DNA of 64,000 bases from Anoplopoma fimbria (taxonomy: Eukaryota > Chordata > Actinopteri > Perciformes > Anoplopomatidae): positions 31,835,676 to 31,899,675 of the forward strand of contig NC_072450.1 of assembly GCF_027596085.1 (NCBI RefSeq). The letters are read 5' to 3'. The position numbers and the translations under genes are program-made. The notes beneath the pieces were generated by a model. That model saw nothing but the letters and a program-made list of their open reading frames with translations, had not been told where the DNA came from and searched no databases. Below are positions 1-15,949 of the stretch, piece after piece. Numbering within the stretch: position 1 is the stretch's first letter; every line of letters begins with the position of its first letter.

Positions 1-1090
1 AGATTTGGGCTACAAGGAATGTGCTTGCTGTCTTCCGTAAATTATGCAAGAAAGGTAAAAGTAAATTCAGTCAACACTGACCGGGTTTATCGCGGGACAC
101 GTACACTGGCTGCCTGCATTAGTGCTTCTCCTTAGGCATATTGACGCAAATGGGTTTGACAAAGGAGTTAGCTTAAAAGCCCGGTGCGTCTCATACAGAT
201 GTTAAAGGGTCCCTCGGTGCATCTGCATCAGGCGCTGAGGGGCACTGACCGAGGGTCGGTATTGGAAAAGATGTGATGGAGAACGGGCTGAATATTCATT
301 CTCCTTTTAGCTCGCTTTAGGTGCTAAATGCTCCACTATATTCACCGGCTAGCTGCTAACTCTTGTGAAATCGGTGAAAAGTAATGATAATGGTAAAGTT
401 GCAGACAGGAAAACTTCATCAATCAGCTGGAAAAAAAAAAGCTGCAAATCTAGAGAAGAAGAGCTAAGGCCACTGCAGAGCTCGTTAAAGTCCTAAATGG
501 GTTTATCAATCCCTTTCACAGTCATTTGATCCACTGTTGTAATAGAACATTGATTATAGCTGCTTTAGATGCCACTGTGCATGTTGTGGAATGAGATTGT
601 AAAGACACTATATATGTATGAGGCTAACTGTGTAAAACTGTGTACAGGTTTATCAATTTACCCAATGTGAGCCCCACTTGAGATTATTATCATTGATGAA
701 AATATGTCATCCCATTGACCATATGGGAACATTTTTTATTCACAAAGTCCAGCTCATCTGCCGCGAGGGCTGTGCTGATCAGAGGGCGATATATTGCATC
801 AATCACTCATGGGAGTCCTGTGAATTAATTCCAGCACACTAAATATGCAACACATTGCATTTATTATTGATAACTACAGTCAACTAATGTAAGCTACCTG
901 GGATGTAATAAAAGTCTGCTTTCATGGGGAGAGTGACCTGAAAATACATGTATTATACCACTGATCATCGGGGTGAACAAAGTGGGTCCCTTTGTACTAA
1001 TAATTCAATAGTACACCTATGTACAGTGATATTAATTAGTCGTTTTCATACATCTGGATCCTGCAGCTCGAATATAACCTTCCTCAGAGC
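1..1090. other. Non-coding stretch, no gene recognised
   Basis: No coding frame, splice-framed exon or structural RNA was recognised. Around 295-420 the sequence has short similarity to the repeat at about 51.6 kb (shared words such as tgctaaatgctccact and caccggctagctgctaac), so part of it is probably an old dispersed repeat. The rest looks like unique intergenic or intronic DNA. Confidence 0.5.
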
Positions 1091-1152
1091 AGTATAGATG
1101 TAGATAGTATAGATCTAGATAGATATAGGTAGTATAGCAGTATAGATGTAGT
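1091..1152. repeat. Short degenerate tandem repeat (agtatagatgtag-like)
   Basis: The 13-mer agtatagatgtag occurs at 1091-1103 and again at 1139-1151, with degenerate units (agtatagatctag, agatataggt) between. This is a low-complexity minisatellite-like patch with no coding potential. Confidence 0.6.
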
Positions 1153-1392
1153 TACATTGGTAATGTACCCGGTTTAAATGTGAGCCATCACTGTTAGGGC
1201 ATAGAGAGATGCACTCACAGCCCCGGAATCTGAGCAGTAAGGGCTGTTGCATTGCACCTTCATATCTTTTATTATTTAGAGGGAAAGCTCACATGGATCC
1301 TCCAAATTCTGTCACAAATAAAAAATAATGAAGCTTGAGGAAGTTCCAGTCAGGAAAACTCTCTTCACACTTGCATTCATGAACAAATATCT

Positions 1393-1396
<4 letters not shown>

Positions 1397-1436
<40 letters not shown>
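1397..1436. repeat. (CT)n microsatellite
   Basis: Uninterrupted CT dinucleotides for about 40 bp. Confidence 0.95.
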
Positions 1437-1438
<2 letters not shown>

Positions 1439-1739
1439 AGCTTCTACTCTATCAGCTGATTGTGGGCGTTCACTTTTAAGTTAACGGTTTCCCTTAACCA
1501 ATCACATCATTGCTGTCAAATGTAAAACTGTTCTCCTCTCCGCTGCTGTCAGTTGTCAATTCAGTACGAAGCGATGCGACCCTCCTCCACCCCATTCACC
1601 CCCCAGTCTCCGTCATATCCAGAGCCCAGTCCTGCGCTTCGTCCCAACACATTATCTTTGGTAACTCCCTTCATCACCACCACTAGTGTCTAGGCTCCGT
1701 TGTGGTAAACTCCTGATCCAACCACAGCATCACTACCCC

Positions 1740-2202
1740 TGTCACAGCCTGACCTCAGTACTCCTGCCCTCTGGTGGTTTTGCAGGTTGTGTGTCCTCCT
1801 CGAGCTTACCTGCATTGTGTCAGCACCCGCAAACAATCAAGCCAATCAGGATCCCCATTTAAGCCTCAGTCCGTCGTCCCCCCCCAAGCCTCTGCCAGAT
1901 TGTCTTGTGTTCACACCAAGCTCTCCAGCATTATTTCCAATCCAACCATTTTTCAAGCCTTATTGACCTATCGGTGACTCTGCTTTTTCTCCTAGACGAC
2001 GCCGATTTTTGCCTAGCCCTTGCCGGTACTTATGCCTCCCTGCCTGACCCTTTGGAATTCGACCTCGGACTGCTCTCTGCCTTAGCCTCTGCCTTAGCCC
2101 TTGCCTGTGTCTCTGCCTTACCCTTGTTTCATTTTCATTTTTGCCATTAAAACCACCTAAGAGACATTGTCCGCTTCTGAGTCCTTCCAAGGTTGCCTGA
2201 CA
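1740..2202 (+). mobile_element. Solo LTR of a retrotransposon
   Basis: The segment begins TGTCACAGCC and ends GCCTGACA, giving the TG...CA termini of an LTR. It is flanked by ACCCC on the left and ACCCT on the right, a 4/5 match to a 5-bp target duplication. The interior is pyrimidine-rich, has the repetitive tgccttagcc phrases common in teleost LTRs, and carries an ATTAAA-type polyadenylation signal near 2147, followed by a GT-rich stretch. No gag or pol coding lies on either side, so it is a recombined solo LTR. The precise family (Gypsy-like suspected) is inference. Confidence 0.6.
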
Positions 2203-2274
2203 ACCCTTTAATATAAAACGTCACGAGGAGTCTAAAGCCAAAGCCTGTGTTATAAATTATTGTTTCACTAATGA

Positions 2275-2525
2275 AGTCTGTCCTGATTGAACTGAGTTTA
2301 AGGATCCCCTGACTTTTCCTATTGCGCCAACACCATGAGGTTGACATATTTGGGTTTTTTTCAGTGATGTCTCTATTGCTATAAAATATAAAATCCCTAG
2401 AAAATTGGATTGGTTACCCCCTGACCTTTCATCTAGCGCCATCATCAGATGAACACTTTAATTTGTCCCATACTTTGGCTGTGATATAAGCATTACAGTT
2501 TCACAGAGAAGCTAGCATAGCTATA
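2275..2525 (-). repeat. Dispersed teleost repeat, inverted fragment
   Basis: Read on the minus strand, this contains the phrases 'gatgatggcgctagatgaaa', 'ggtcagggg' and 'aacctcatggtg', which recur in the copies at 28.5, 29.4, 44.3 and 61.0 kb. It is a degenerate fragment of the same non-coding family. The class (non-autonomous DNA element or SINE-like) cannot be settled from these fragments. Confidence 0.65.
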
Positions 2526-3537
2526 GACAATCCTTCCGTAGCTGTTGTGAGTATAAGAGAAAAATGTTTTTTATTAAAAAATTAATGAATTGGGTTGATC
2601 TGTAAAAAATGTTAATGTATAAATACACCTTTTGATTGTAAAAGACTGAAATATACGAAAATATAACAATAAAACAACAAATGAATCAAAAATGTTCGAT
2701 TCCACCCCAAAAAATGCTTTCAAGTGTTAAGGAATATAATTTCTCTTGAAGAATAACATTTATTTCACCTGATCTGCAATGATATGAAGCTAGTTTTGAC
2801 CCAATCAGGCAGCATCTGATGATGACATGAGCCTCGCCTCCATTTGGCACATCTTTTTGCAATCTCATATTATCCACTGCTCCGACTGTAATCTGCCTTC
2901 TTCGGCAGAGAACAACCCCCCCCCTGACGCCCTCCCTGACACTTCCATTCCTTCTTCACATCTCTCGAGGAGAAGAAAAAACAGAAACACACAGTGACGC
3001 GAGAAATCCCCTGACACCCAGAGATTGTAATAATCTCTTCTCTTCCGTACATTCTTCGATTCCTAATACGTCCACACAAAAACAAATTTATGGTAATCCC
3101 TCCCGTCGCGTATCCATTGCTGTTGTCAAATCCACATGAGGGCAGCCAAACATGCTTTTTTCTCCCCCATTCTGTATCGGTAAGTACGGAAGCACAACAG
3201 CATTGTGCTCTGTAATAATTACTTCAAGCACACTTTCATTCACATACTTTAGCAGCCCCTTTTAGATTCCGGATTACCATATCACCGCAGTGATTCTGAA
3301 CTCCCCGGTCCAAGATGAACACATGCTAATCTGCTTTGATGTGCTGGGGATGTATGTACATATGTATAGCTCAGGCGTTGGACTACGGTCTTATCACAGT
3401 CAGAAGCTGGGAGAATCAGCATATGTGAGGAGGGCTGTGTGTTATTAATGGAGCAACGCTGCTGTTGGCTCGGCAGATTATGATTACAAGCTCAATGTGT
3501 TCCTCTCAACTCACCACTGGCAGCCTGCTTGTATGGG

Positions 3538-3540
<3 letters not shown>
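2526..3540. other. Non-coding stretch, no gene recognised
   Basis: Only short chance frames occur. No splice-framed conserved exon and no clear repeat family was recognised. Confidence 0.45.
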
Positions 3541-3616
<76 letters not shown>

Positions 3617-3654
3617 GTGTGTGTGTGTGTAGGTGTGTGTGTGTGTGTGTGTGT
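3541..3654. repeat. (GT)n microsatellite, interrupted
   Basis: GT dinucleotides over about 114 bp, interrupted by two aggt units near 3615 and 3631. Confidence 0.97.
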
Positions 3655-3959
3655 ATGACTGTGGCAGTGACATGACTCCCTGTTAAATGTTAAATTACAT
3701 TTTTAGGCTTTGTTTTTTCTGAAGATTAAAAAAAACAAGATATATTTTTTAATTCATTAGTAAATTCAAAAGACTCTTAAGAGGATTTTGGATGGTGTTT
3801 TTGTGCTAAGCTAATCTGCTGCTAGCAGGGAATCTCTATTGTTTCAAAGTCGTAAACAAAAGCTTGGCAAATTACGCAGGATGACATCATTGGACGTTCC
3901 TGGGGAAGCTATAGCTGTCCGAAACTCCCGTGTGCAACTGAACTATATCTCCACAGGAA

Positions 3960-4120
3960 TCTTGTTGTCTCGGTTTAGACAACAAGACTATTTGGTTAGG
4001 TTTAAGAATAACGTTTAAATCCTTAGTTAGGTTTAGGCAGCAAAACCACTTAATTGGGTTAGGAAAAGATCATTGTTTGGGTCAAATAATCGTGAAAGTG
4101 TGCAAATTACGTGACAAAAA
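3960..4120 (+). repeat. Dispersed 'ggtttaggcaacaaaacc' repeat fragment
   Basis: Contains 'ggtttaggcagcaaaaccac', then 'gttaggaaaagatcattg' and 'gggtcaaataa'. The same ordered phrases appear near 12770-12830, 20880-20950 and 23650-23750. The family is non-coding; its class is unknown. Confidence 0.5.
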
Positions 4121-7977
<3,857 letters not shown>

Positions 7978-7979
7978 AT

Positions 7980-8031
<52 letters not shown>

Positions 8032-8040
8032 GTGTGTGTG
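7978..8040. repeat. (GT)n microsatellite
   Basis: TG dinucleotides over about 63 bp with one interrupting cg near 8026. Confidence 0.95.
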
Positions 8041-9010
8041 AGGCAGCATAATCCAGCTCTATGTCTGTTTAAATATTCCAGAGTCCGCAAAGCCAAGAAT
8101 TTAGATTGACGACAGAGATGCACATAAAGCGAGTTGGGCAAACGGAAGCATGCAGACGTGCACATTATGATACGCGTAGAGCAATTAGCTCAGCAAACAG
8201 CCTGTCATCAGTCGTGGTGAGCGAGGTCTCTCCCCTTGGTCGGGGAGGTTCAAAAATCCCTGGCTGAAACGCCGTACAGCGCCGTCGCCCTGCCTCTGAC
8301 ACCTTTTAGAAGCTCTCAGCGGGTGTCTCGCTTTCACCTCTGCAGATGTGTAATCACACTTCCAGCGCCACAGAGTGCACCGCCGCAGACAAGAGACAGC
8401 GGCCTGCCTTATCGGAGGGAGAAACATGGATGACCCCGGATCACACGGGGGAACCCAGTGATCCTGCAGGAAAAAGTGTGTCCTCCCTACAAAGTGCTTT
8501 GATGAGTAATGGGGATATTTGAGGTCTGGATCTGATTATCGTATCTGTGCCTCTCCCCCCCCCCCCCCCCCACGCCATTAGGAAAAAAATAAATTATAAA
8601 GTAAAAATAACATCTCCGGCGTCAAAGCTGCGGTGAGATGACAGCTAGAAGCAGCGAGGTGCCCGAGGCAGCCACCCGTCCACCGGCTTTCGCTGGCTTC
8701 TCTGAAGGTCAATCTTCAGTCGCCCTCCACGTGGCTGCGGCCCTGTTTACCTCTCTCTGAAAGCCAATTACATCGCCGCGGTTGCTGTGCCAGTCGAAGC
8801 TGTTATATTCCCGCACACAGACACACACGTGGGCATGCACTCGCACAGACACGGCGGCGCGCGTGCACGCCCTCCCACACAGACAGACAAACACCTGCAG
8901 CGGCAGCTCCTCTTGGCTGCTGTAGAAAGGCAGGGATAATGCCTTCTGACCTGTCTGCGGTGAAATATATCGACGTGCGCACACGGAGCGATTATTTACA
9001 GCTCAGGCGC
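8041..9010. other. Locally GC- and CpG-richer non-coding block with a C17 run
   Basis: This interval has clearly more G, C and CpG than its flanks, for example acggcggcgcgcgtgcacg near 8851. A homopolymer of 17 C lies at 8555-8571. No exon was recognised. It could be a small CpG island or regulatory block, but the sequence alone does not establish this. Confidence 0.4.
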
Positions 9011-10774
9011 ATCGCCAGGCAAGTTAGTGAGTGCATGAAAAACGACGGTTTGTTTACCGTGGGGTTTTATATTGGGTGGAATGCGAGATGATTATAAACC
9101 TGTCTTCATTATCTGAAAAATGGAGAGGCCTTGCTAATGTTTGCTGATTTATTCTATAACCCTGAGGGTTTAGGTCTTGATTTATGCTACTCAATGACAG
9201 CTTGTGTAATCATACAAGTGTTGGTAAAATAGTGATGGATGGTAGGTTGTTGTCCTCTGCAGTACTTTGGCTTTTACCTATTACACTGAATGATGGCAGC
9301 CTTAAGTACGATCATGTAAGGATGGGAAATCTCCTCGAGCTCTATCTCTCTCAGACGGCCTCGGTTTGGATTGAAGAGGTTTTTTTTGTCATGTTATCAT
9401 AATTCCAGGCATTTAAAATGAGATTGAATCGGTCGTGTTCCGTTATCACCTATGTGGTAATGGCCCACAGACAGATATATGAGAAAGAAATGTGCACGAC
9501 CCTCCTGCACTGTCCACGTTCTTCTCTGCCATCCACAGATGATATAGTGCCAGACTGCCAGATGAGCACCTGCAAAGATTCCACTGCACATCCTGTTTTT
9601 ATGTCTCTGCAGTATGCCCGCCGCACTCTCATCTGGGATTTTGTAAAGATGTGAACAAATGTGAATTTTCCTTCACCTTTTTTGTACTTCTGAATATTTT
9701 CGTTCCCCGTGAACGTCTCTGCATCGAGAAACCGTGTACATTCCCTGATCTAGCATCAGTGGATCCAGCAGAAGTAGGGCAGCAGATGAGTGTGAGCATT
9801 CAAACCAGATGACCACCATCTGTTATTTACGCTGTTGCTGTTGCTGTGGACCGGAGATATTTGCAGGAGCACAAAGAAAATGGTTCCATCTGAATAAATG
9901 AACAATAAGCATTGTTTTGTTTGTATACTCTTTGTCATCAAGCCTCAGGTAACCTTGGATAGAAGCTGCGATGAGCACCAACAAGAGGATAAGTGTTTAC
10001 AGTATATGCAGACAGAGTGTGATGACATAACTGAGGTAAAAAAAAATAGATCTTTAAATAAATTAACCAGCTATGCTTACTTTACCATGACCTCAGGACA
10101 TATAGGACACTTCAATATATGAGCAATTGATGAAAAAAGTAGATAGCCCCTGTGTGTACTGCCAGTGTAAACAGGTCCTGCTCTACCTACCAACAAAAGA
10201 AGAGAAAGAGCCCCGGGGTGGAGCAGAGTCGACGGGCTCCATCTGGCGCCTGGGCAGACAATGAAGAGAATACAGAGAACTGTGGGAGCCAGGAAGAAGG
10301 GGGAACATCATGAAAAAAGCTCCAATTGGATTTGTCGTGCAGTTCATTGGCACCGGCTGCAAGGTGGCTAACGAGGCAGGTGGCTAAACAGGAAGGAAAA
10401 GGTATTATCAGCAGCATCAACTCCTCACCACGTTGTTTTTTTTTTTACTGCCGCAGTTCTCTGATGCTCCAAAAGAAAAAAAAGAACAAAATGGAGAGGG
10501 AGGGGTGGGGGACTGGAACTAGGTATCTGGTAAACAATTAGGGCTCCTGTGCAGTGCCTGCGCTCGTTCGCTCCTTAAAAATGACTACCCTGTAGCTACG
10601 TCCTCCCGTGGGGAGACAGAGTGTAGCGTGTGCTCCGCGCTCTACGCTCCCGAAGCATTATGGGAGAGGAAATGATGGTGAGCGGGGAGCCATCTGCTTT
10701 GCCACTTGCCGCGTCTGCCCGTGCCAATACCACCTCCTTCCCTCATGGTTCTCAGGTGGGGAGTGGAGTGGATC
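9011..10774. other. Non-coding stretch, no gene recognised
   Basis: Unique-looking sequence with only short chance frames. No repeat family or RNA gene was recognised. Confidence 0.4.
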
Positions 10775-10777
10775 CAC

Positions 10778-10825
<48 letters not shown>
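10775..10825. repeat. (CA)n microsatellite
   Basis: CA dinucleotides over about 50 bp with one cg interruption at the left end. Confidence 0.95.
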
Positions 10826-10827
<2 letters not shown>

Positions 10828-13800
10828 CAACTTGAAAATTGCCAGATGTGTAGAATGAGAATGTAACTGCAGAGGAATATCACATATTTCTTCCATCATT
10901 GTTCACACTTTCTGGCTCATTTTCTCATGCATTTTTACGGATTACTGTAATTATTCACTGATAATGGACAACTGGGGGAGACATGGATTCATGGTGATGC
11001 TGGCCACAGATGGATAGCCTCTCATTGATAAGAGGGGCCAACTGACAGAAAGGAGAGACAGCTTTTTTTTTTTTTTTTTGTTAACCACCAGTCTGTTTTC
11101 ATTTTATCAGAGCAGGAGAGCAGCAGAGATAGGCCCCAGTGTCCTTGACAGTGGTGACACTGAAGAGATGGATGTACAGCCGGTCAAAGGAAAGTCATTT
11201 ATTTCCGTTGACCCACTCGGTCAAGTGGATTGAAGCTGAGCCTTTTGATTTGGCTTTTACTTTGCCTTTTTTTTCCCCCTGCGGAGTTCACACTGCTCCC
11301 CGCAATTACTGCAAACAGAGAAGGTGATGGGTCTGAGATTTTGTCCAGATAAAGGAGTCAGGGCCCTATCTCTCCTGTTGACACCATTAAGCCATCACTG
11401 AGACGGAGATGGTGGGGGGGGGCTCACTGAGGGGCTGTCAGTCAAAGCTTACCACCCAGCTCTGGTTTAAAACCATCTGCCACTGAACTCCCACCGGCCT
11501 CTTTGTATCTGATCCCGAAACCAGCAGCGGAGGGTTGACGGACTCGGTCGTCAGGAGGCATATTCACCACTTACTGTCTTATCAAATGCAAGCAAGGGAC
11601 TGCAGAAGCGTACATATTCTTGGATCGAGGTAGTAGGTGGAAAGCGCTTAAGGGTTATTTGTCATGCCAGGCGGCACCGACTGCCAGCGCCGGAATAGAA
11701 AGCCGTTCCGAGTGGCGTTCGTCTAACTGAGAGCGCTGAAACAACTGCAATCCAGCTTGTCACGCTTTGAAAATACATACAGATAGAGGAGCGTGTTAAA
11801 AAAAAAAAAGGGTGCGGTTAATTTTGAAGGAACAGCTCAGGAGCATGAAGGAGTTTCTTTTTTTTAAAGGATGCAGGCTAGAAAGTGTTGTGCAATTTAG
11901 TCCCTCCAGAGCCAGTTCAACTCTAATCCAACGTCAGTGTCAGACAGCACACCTAAATCTCTTCATGGTGGGACTTATCGAACAATAACAGACGCTTTAC
12001 AGATCCATTTATAGCTGTGAGAGATGAATATTGTGTTGTGACTTCAGGGATGTTGCGGCACACGTGTCAACTTGTTGTAATACCCTAATATTTGATCTAC
12101 TGCATAAATGCATGAGGAGTTGTCACTAGCATTTTATTTCCACATTTTGTTCAAACGTTCTTCAGGAGATTATGTTGGAAATTGAATCACCGATTACACT
12201 TGAATTCATCTAATTCTACCTCGGGTGACAATTTTGGTCTGAAAAACAGACTAAAACAATCTGGTACAACGTGCTAAGACAGCTGTCTCAAATCAAAGCA
12301 AGACGCCCACCTCTGCTTTTCACATAGAATCATCTCACGGAATAATTTGTTTCTATTTGAAGTTGTTGAACAACTATGTTCCGTATAGAGTTGGAAGATT
12401 CAAAGAAATGGAGGTGAACTGTACTGCTGTCCATAACAATTCCTCTGTTCAACAAAAGTATCAGGTTGGTATCAAGCAAAAAAAAAAGTATCTAGACTTT
12501 AAAGTAAAACACAACATCTGCAGTGTGAAATTGATATCAGTGATTTAAAATATACCACGCATGGCCATACTTGAAGAATAAAGGTGATGACATTCCTTTT
12601 TATTGGGATTGTTACACACAGTCATGTTGCCCCCCATGATGAATTTGAAATTGTGCCCAAAACTTTGGTTTATGACCTAATAACTGCTAACCAAGTCATT
12701 CCCATCAACGTCTGCTGCATTTTGAGTTTAGTGATCCAAAGCAAATGTTAGCATGCACATTTTGGGTTGGTTTAGGCAACAAAATATTTGGTCAAAGTAA
12801 GAAACAAGATCATTGCTCTGTTTGAATGCAAAAAAAGTCCACATTCAACGAGTACGTGGTTTGCAGAAAAGTACAATCCCAATATGTACGTAGCCAAAGC
12901 TAAAATATCTTGTGTCTGTTTAAAAAACAAAAATGAGCCATATTGTTGCACTGGGCGATGTGTTCCTTCATTATCATGAGAATGGCCACTTTAGTTCATT
13001 TTGAGTCCCAAATACACCATCGTGCTGCTGTAAACACTCACTAGAAACACCATATGTATATTAATCCACAGCTGGAAATAATCCCCAATAAATGTACTAT
13101 TAACTCCCTTTTTAGATATGAAACGATACATTTGTAACCTATTTTTAAAGCCTTACCTCTTCAGTATGAGCAAACGGGCTTAAGGTTGAGAGCCACAGAC
13201 AAGGTAGGGACGTCAGAAAGTATTTAAGAGATGAACTAGCACATTGTTGGTTTTGTTCTTTTCCTGCCTTTTGTTGACAGTAAGAGAAGCATAGAACAAC
13301 CTCTTTCAAATAAACATGTTGCCACGCAAACACACACCTCTGCAGAATAACAGTGTTCCAGGTTCTCTCCTCTCTTCTCTCGTACAATAGCTGATTACTA
13401 CAGAAAGAATATAAAGAGCTTAGATGTGCACTCCAAACTCAAACACCCTTTCATGATGAAAGCCGGAGAGAAAGAGAGAGAGAGATCAGAACCATCTGAA
13501 TATCAGTGCTGGTAAAGGAGGCAGCGCAATACGAGATAGGATGAGCCTCTCCATCTCTCGTGTAATGAAGAATGACTGAGAGGGATTGCATGGGCCAACG
13601 GTATGTGAAGATGGGGCCATTGCTATGCACCGGGCGTTACATTTCAGACTGAGACCTACAGCGCATGAGGTTAGATTGCGAAAAGACGAGAGGTGCGCAA
13701 GGTTAAAAGTCTCTCCTCTTGCTCTTTATCCCCTAAATGACACCGCTCATTCATACAAGCAGCTTACATTCAAGGACACTTGCAGGTCTGGTGAAAGGAT

Positions 13801-15858
13801 AAAAGAGGACTTGAATGGCAGTCTTATTAAGACACCGGAAAGAATAAACAAGAGAAGAAAAAAAAACTTGCAGTGGGAAAAAATGACATTTAATTGAAGA
13901 CTAAATCCCCATCTCTGTCTAAAAAAAAGTCTGCTGAAGGAAACTATATTTTTTTCTTTATATATTAAATGACTGTGGTTAAAGGGAGCCAGCTCTTGCT
14001 GCGGCGGCCCTTATGTAAAGAGCAGCAGGGATTTGAAAAAGCGATAAATATGTTTTTGGTTCTCACTCTGCTGTAATCCTTTAAAAAGAAATTGTTGGCA
14101 TTCGCTATATGAGATATTAGTTTGCACGGTTGGTATCATAAATCTAAGATGCAGCTAAGAAAAGTAACTCTATGGAAACCGGGCTTCATACACGTGTGAC
14201 TATGCATACCTGTGTGAGTGTTTTTTAGTTGGATATGACACAGTCCTTGAGGAGTGACAGTAAGTCACTGGCTTATTGTAGAGAGGGATTACTAAATGGA
14301 TTCCTGCTGCAGGCCTTTCTCTTCTCCAGATTTCAACCAAAATCATTCATTCACTTCAAGAGGCTGCTTTGTAAACGACCCAAAGGGATTGGATTTGACA
14401 GAGAGTTTATTTATTCATAATACATTCCCACAGGCCGCTTGCACAAGTGGATTTATTTATTTATAATTTGTTTTAACAGCTGCCTATAGCAAGGTGGACT
14501 TTAGGCACATCTGTACTTTGAAACTTTTCTACACCTGGGAGGGCAGCGTCTCCTGCCATGAATAGCTATAATATGATTTTTTTTTTTTTCCTTGATTAGA
14601 AGTCCTTTACGGTGAAATGATTCCATTCATTGCGAGAGGTAGAGAAATAATTAAGGTCCAAACTCACTAAGGATTTCTCTTCTAATTGGCCATATGGACT
14701 GGAAAGGAAAGTTTTATTGTTTTCCTTTGTCTTTCAAAGCAGATGTGCAGGGTCTTTAAACTTTTGACTTTAGAGACAATGTCGTCAGTCCCTTGGTGAT
14801 TACAACCATAATTACTATACCATGTCTTATGCTATTTTAGCCCATGCTAAGGTTAGAAAGTTAAGTACGGTCACAGTTTTCCTCCCATGGCTTATTCTAG
14901 GTGTATACGGTCGTCAAATCAGTCAGGCTGCTCTGGCGGTGCGATGAATGATGTCACATGCTCTCACTCTACCACCCGGGTTGCCCTCTCGGTATACTTT
15001 GAATGTTAAATGTCAAAAGTTACAACACAGACTTCAAAGCCGATACCGATTGAACCATAATCCCGATTTTGTCACATATTGTCCCTGGGATCTATATGGC
15101 TCTTTTTGTTATTTATTTTCTTTAATCACTGCCATTCGTGCAGGTGACCGTATTCATTATGTTCTACTTGGGAATTATTTCACTTGACTTGGTTACATAA
15201 GCATAGCTAGGCTGGTGCAATGGGACAATAGCCCTAAATGACCAGATGTTTGACATAAAGTTCCTAAAGTACTATTTGATTTTCAAATATTCTGGTGTTG
15301 TCTCTCATTTTTTCGACTTAATCTGGTTTAATAGTATCCCCAATTGCCACAGAAACCTTTAAGGGGCTGAATTCACCTGGTGATGTCGACGTTCTTTATG
15401 TCACACGAGTCGTATTCACTAGCAAACTGTTAATATCATAATCTGTGCCAGCAGGATCAAGCAACAGGTGGGACACACCCACTCACTACTAAAGCGATAA
15501 CACAGCTGAGTGCATCTCTGACCACTCAAAGAACTAACAGTACACATACTGCTGTACCCATCAGCAACTCAGCCTGTGCTCCCCGAGCAGACATCTTTGT
15601 GTTTAATATTGTTTTTACGGCAATGCTGTATGACATGTCTTGTACGCCAACTTCGAGCTAATTGCCTGCATACATTACCGCTTGTTTGAGTTTATATTAG
15701 AGTTGTTTTATTCATCTATTAGCTATGAATCCCGCACCTCCAGCTAGCAAGATAGCATTTGTGTGCTGCTTCTGATACTCCCAGTTTGTCTTCTGCTGCT
15801 TACCATAGGACCTCTGTGACAAACTCTTGAGGCTGGGTCTCACTTTAAGAAGACTGCT
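10826..15858. other. Non-coding stretch, no gene recognised
   Basis: Contains a T17 run near 11063, a GA-rich patch near 13475, and a fragment of the ggtttaggcaacaaaa repeat near 12770-12850. A GC-richer segment near 13985-14070 is unique sequence. No exon was recognised on either strand. Confidence 0.4.
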
Positions 15859-15949
15859 GTCCTTTATAATGCTTGTACTTGTTAGGGTGTTTGCATTACA
15901 AACACCCTAACAAGTACAAGCATTATAAAGGACAAGTACAAGCATTATA
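15859..15949. repeat. Perfect 35-bp inverted repeat (hairpin) with trailing direct repeat
   Basis: Positions 15859-15893 are the exact reverse complement of 15899-15933, separated by a 5-nt loop (catta). Immediately after, 15934-15949 repeats aagtacaagcattata, which also lies inside the right arm at 15912-15927. Neither arm matches another repeat noticed in the window. A perfect stem with a tiny loop is the usual outcome of a recent template-switch event during replication. A miRNA precursor is less likely because such stems normally contain mismatches and a larger loop. Confidence 0.85.

Noticed and set aside
15859..15933. miRNA precursor
   Set aside because: A fully perfect 35-bp stem with a 5-nt loop is unlike typical animal pre-miRNAs, and no known mature miRNA was recognised in it.
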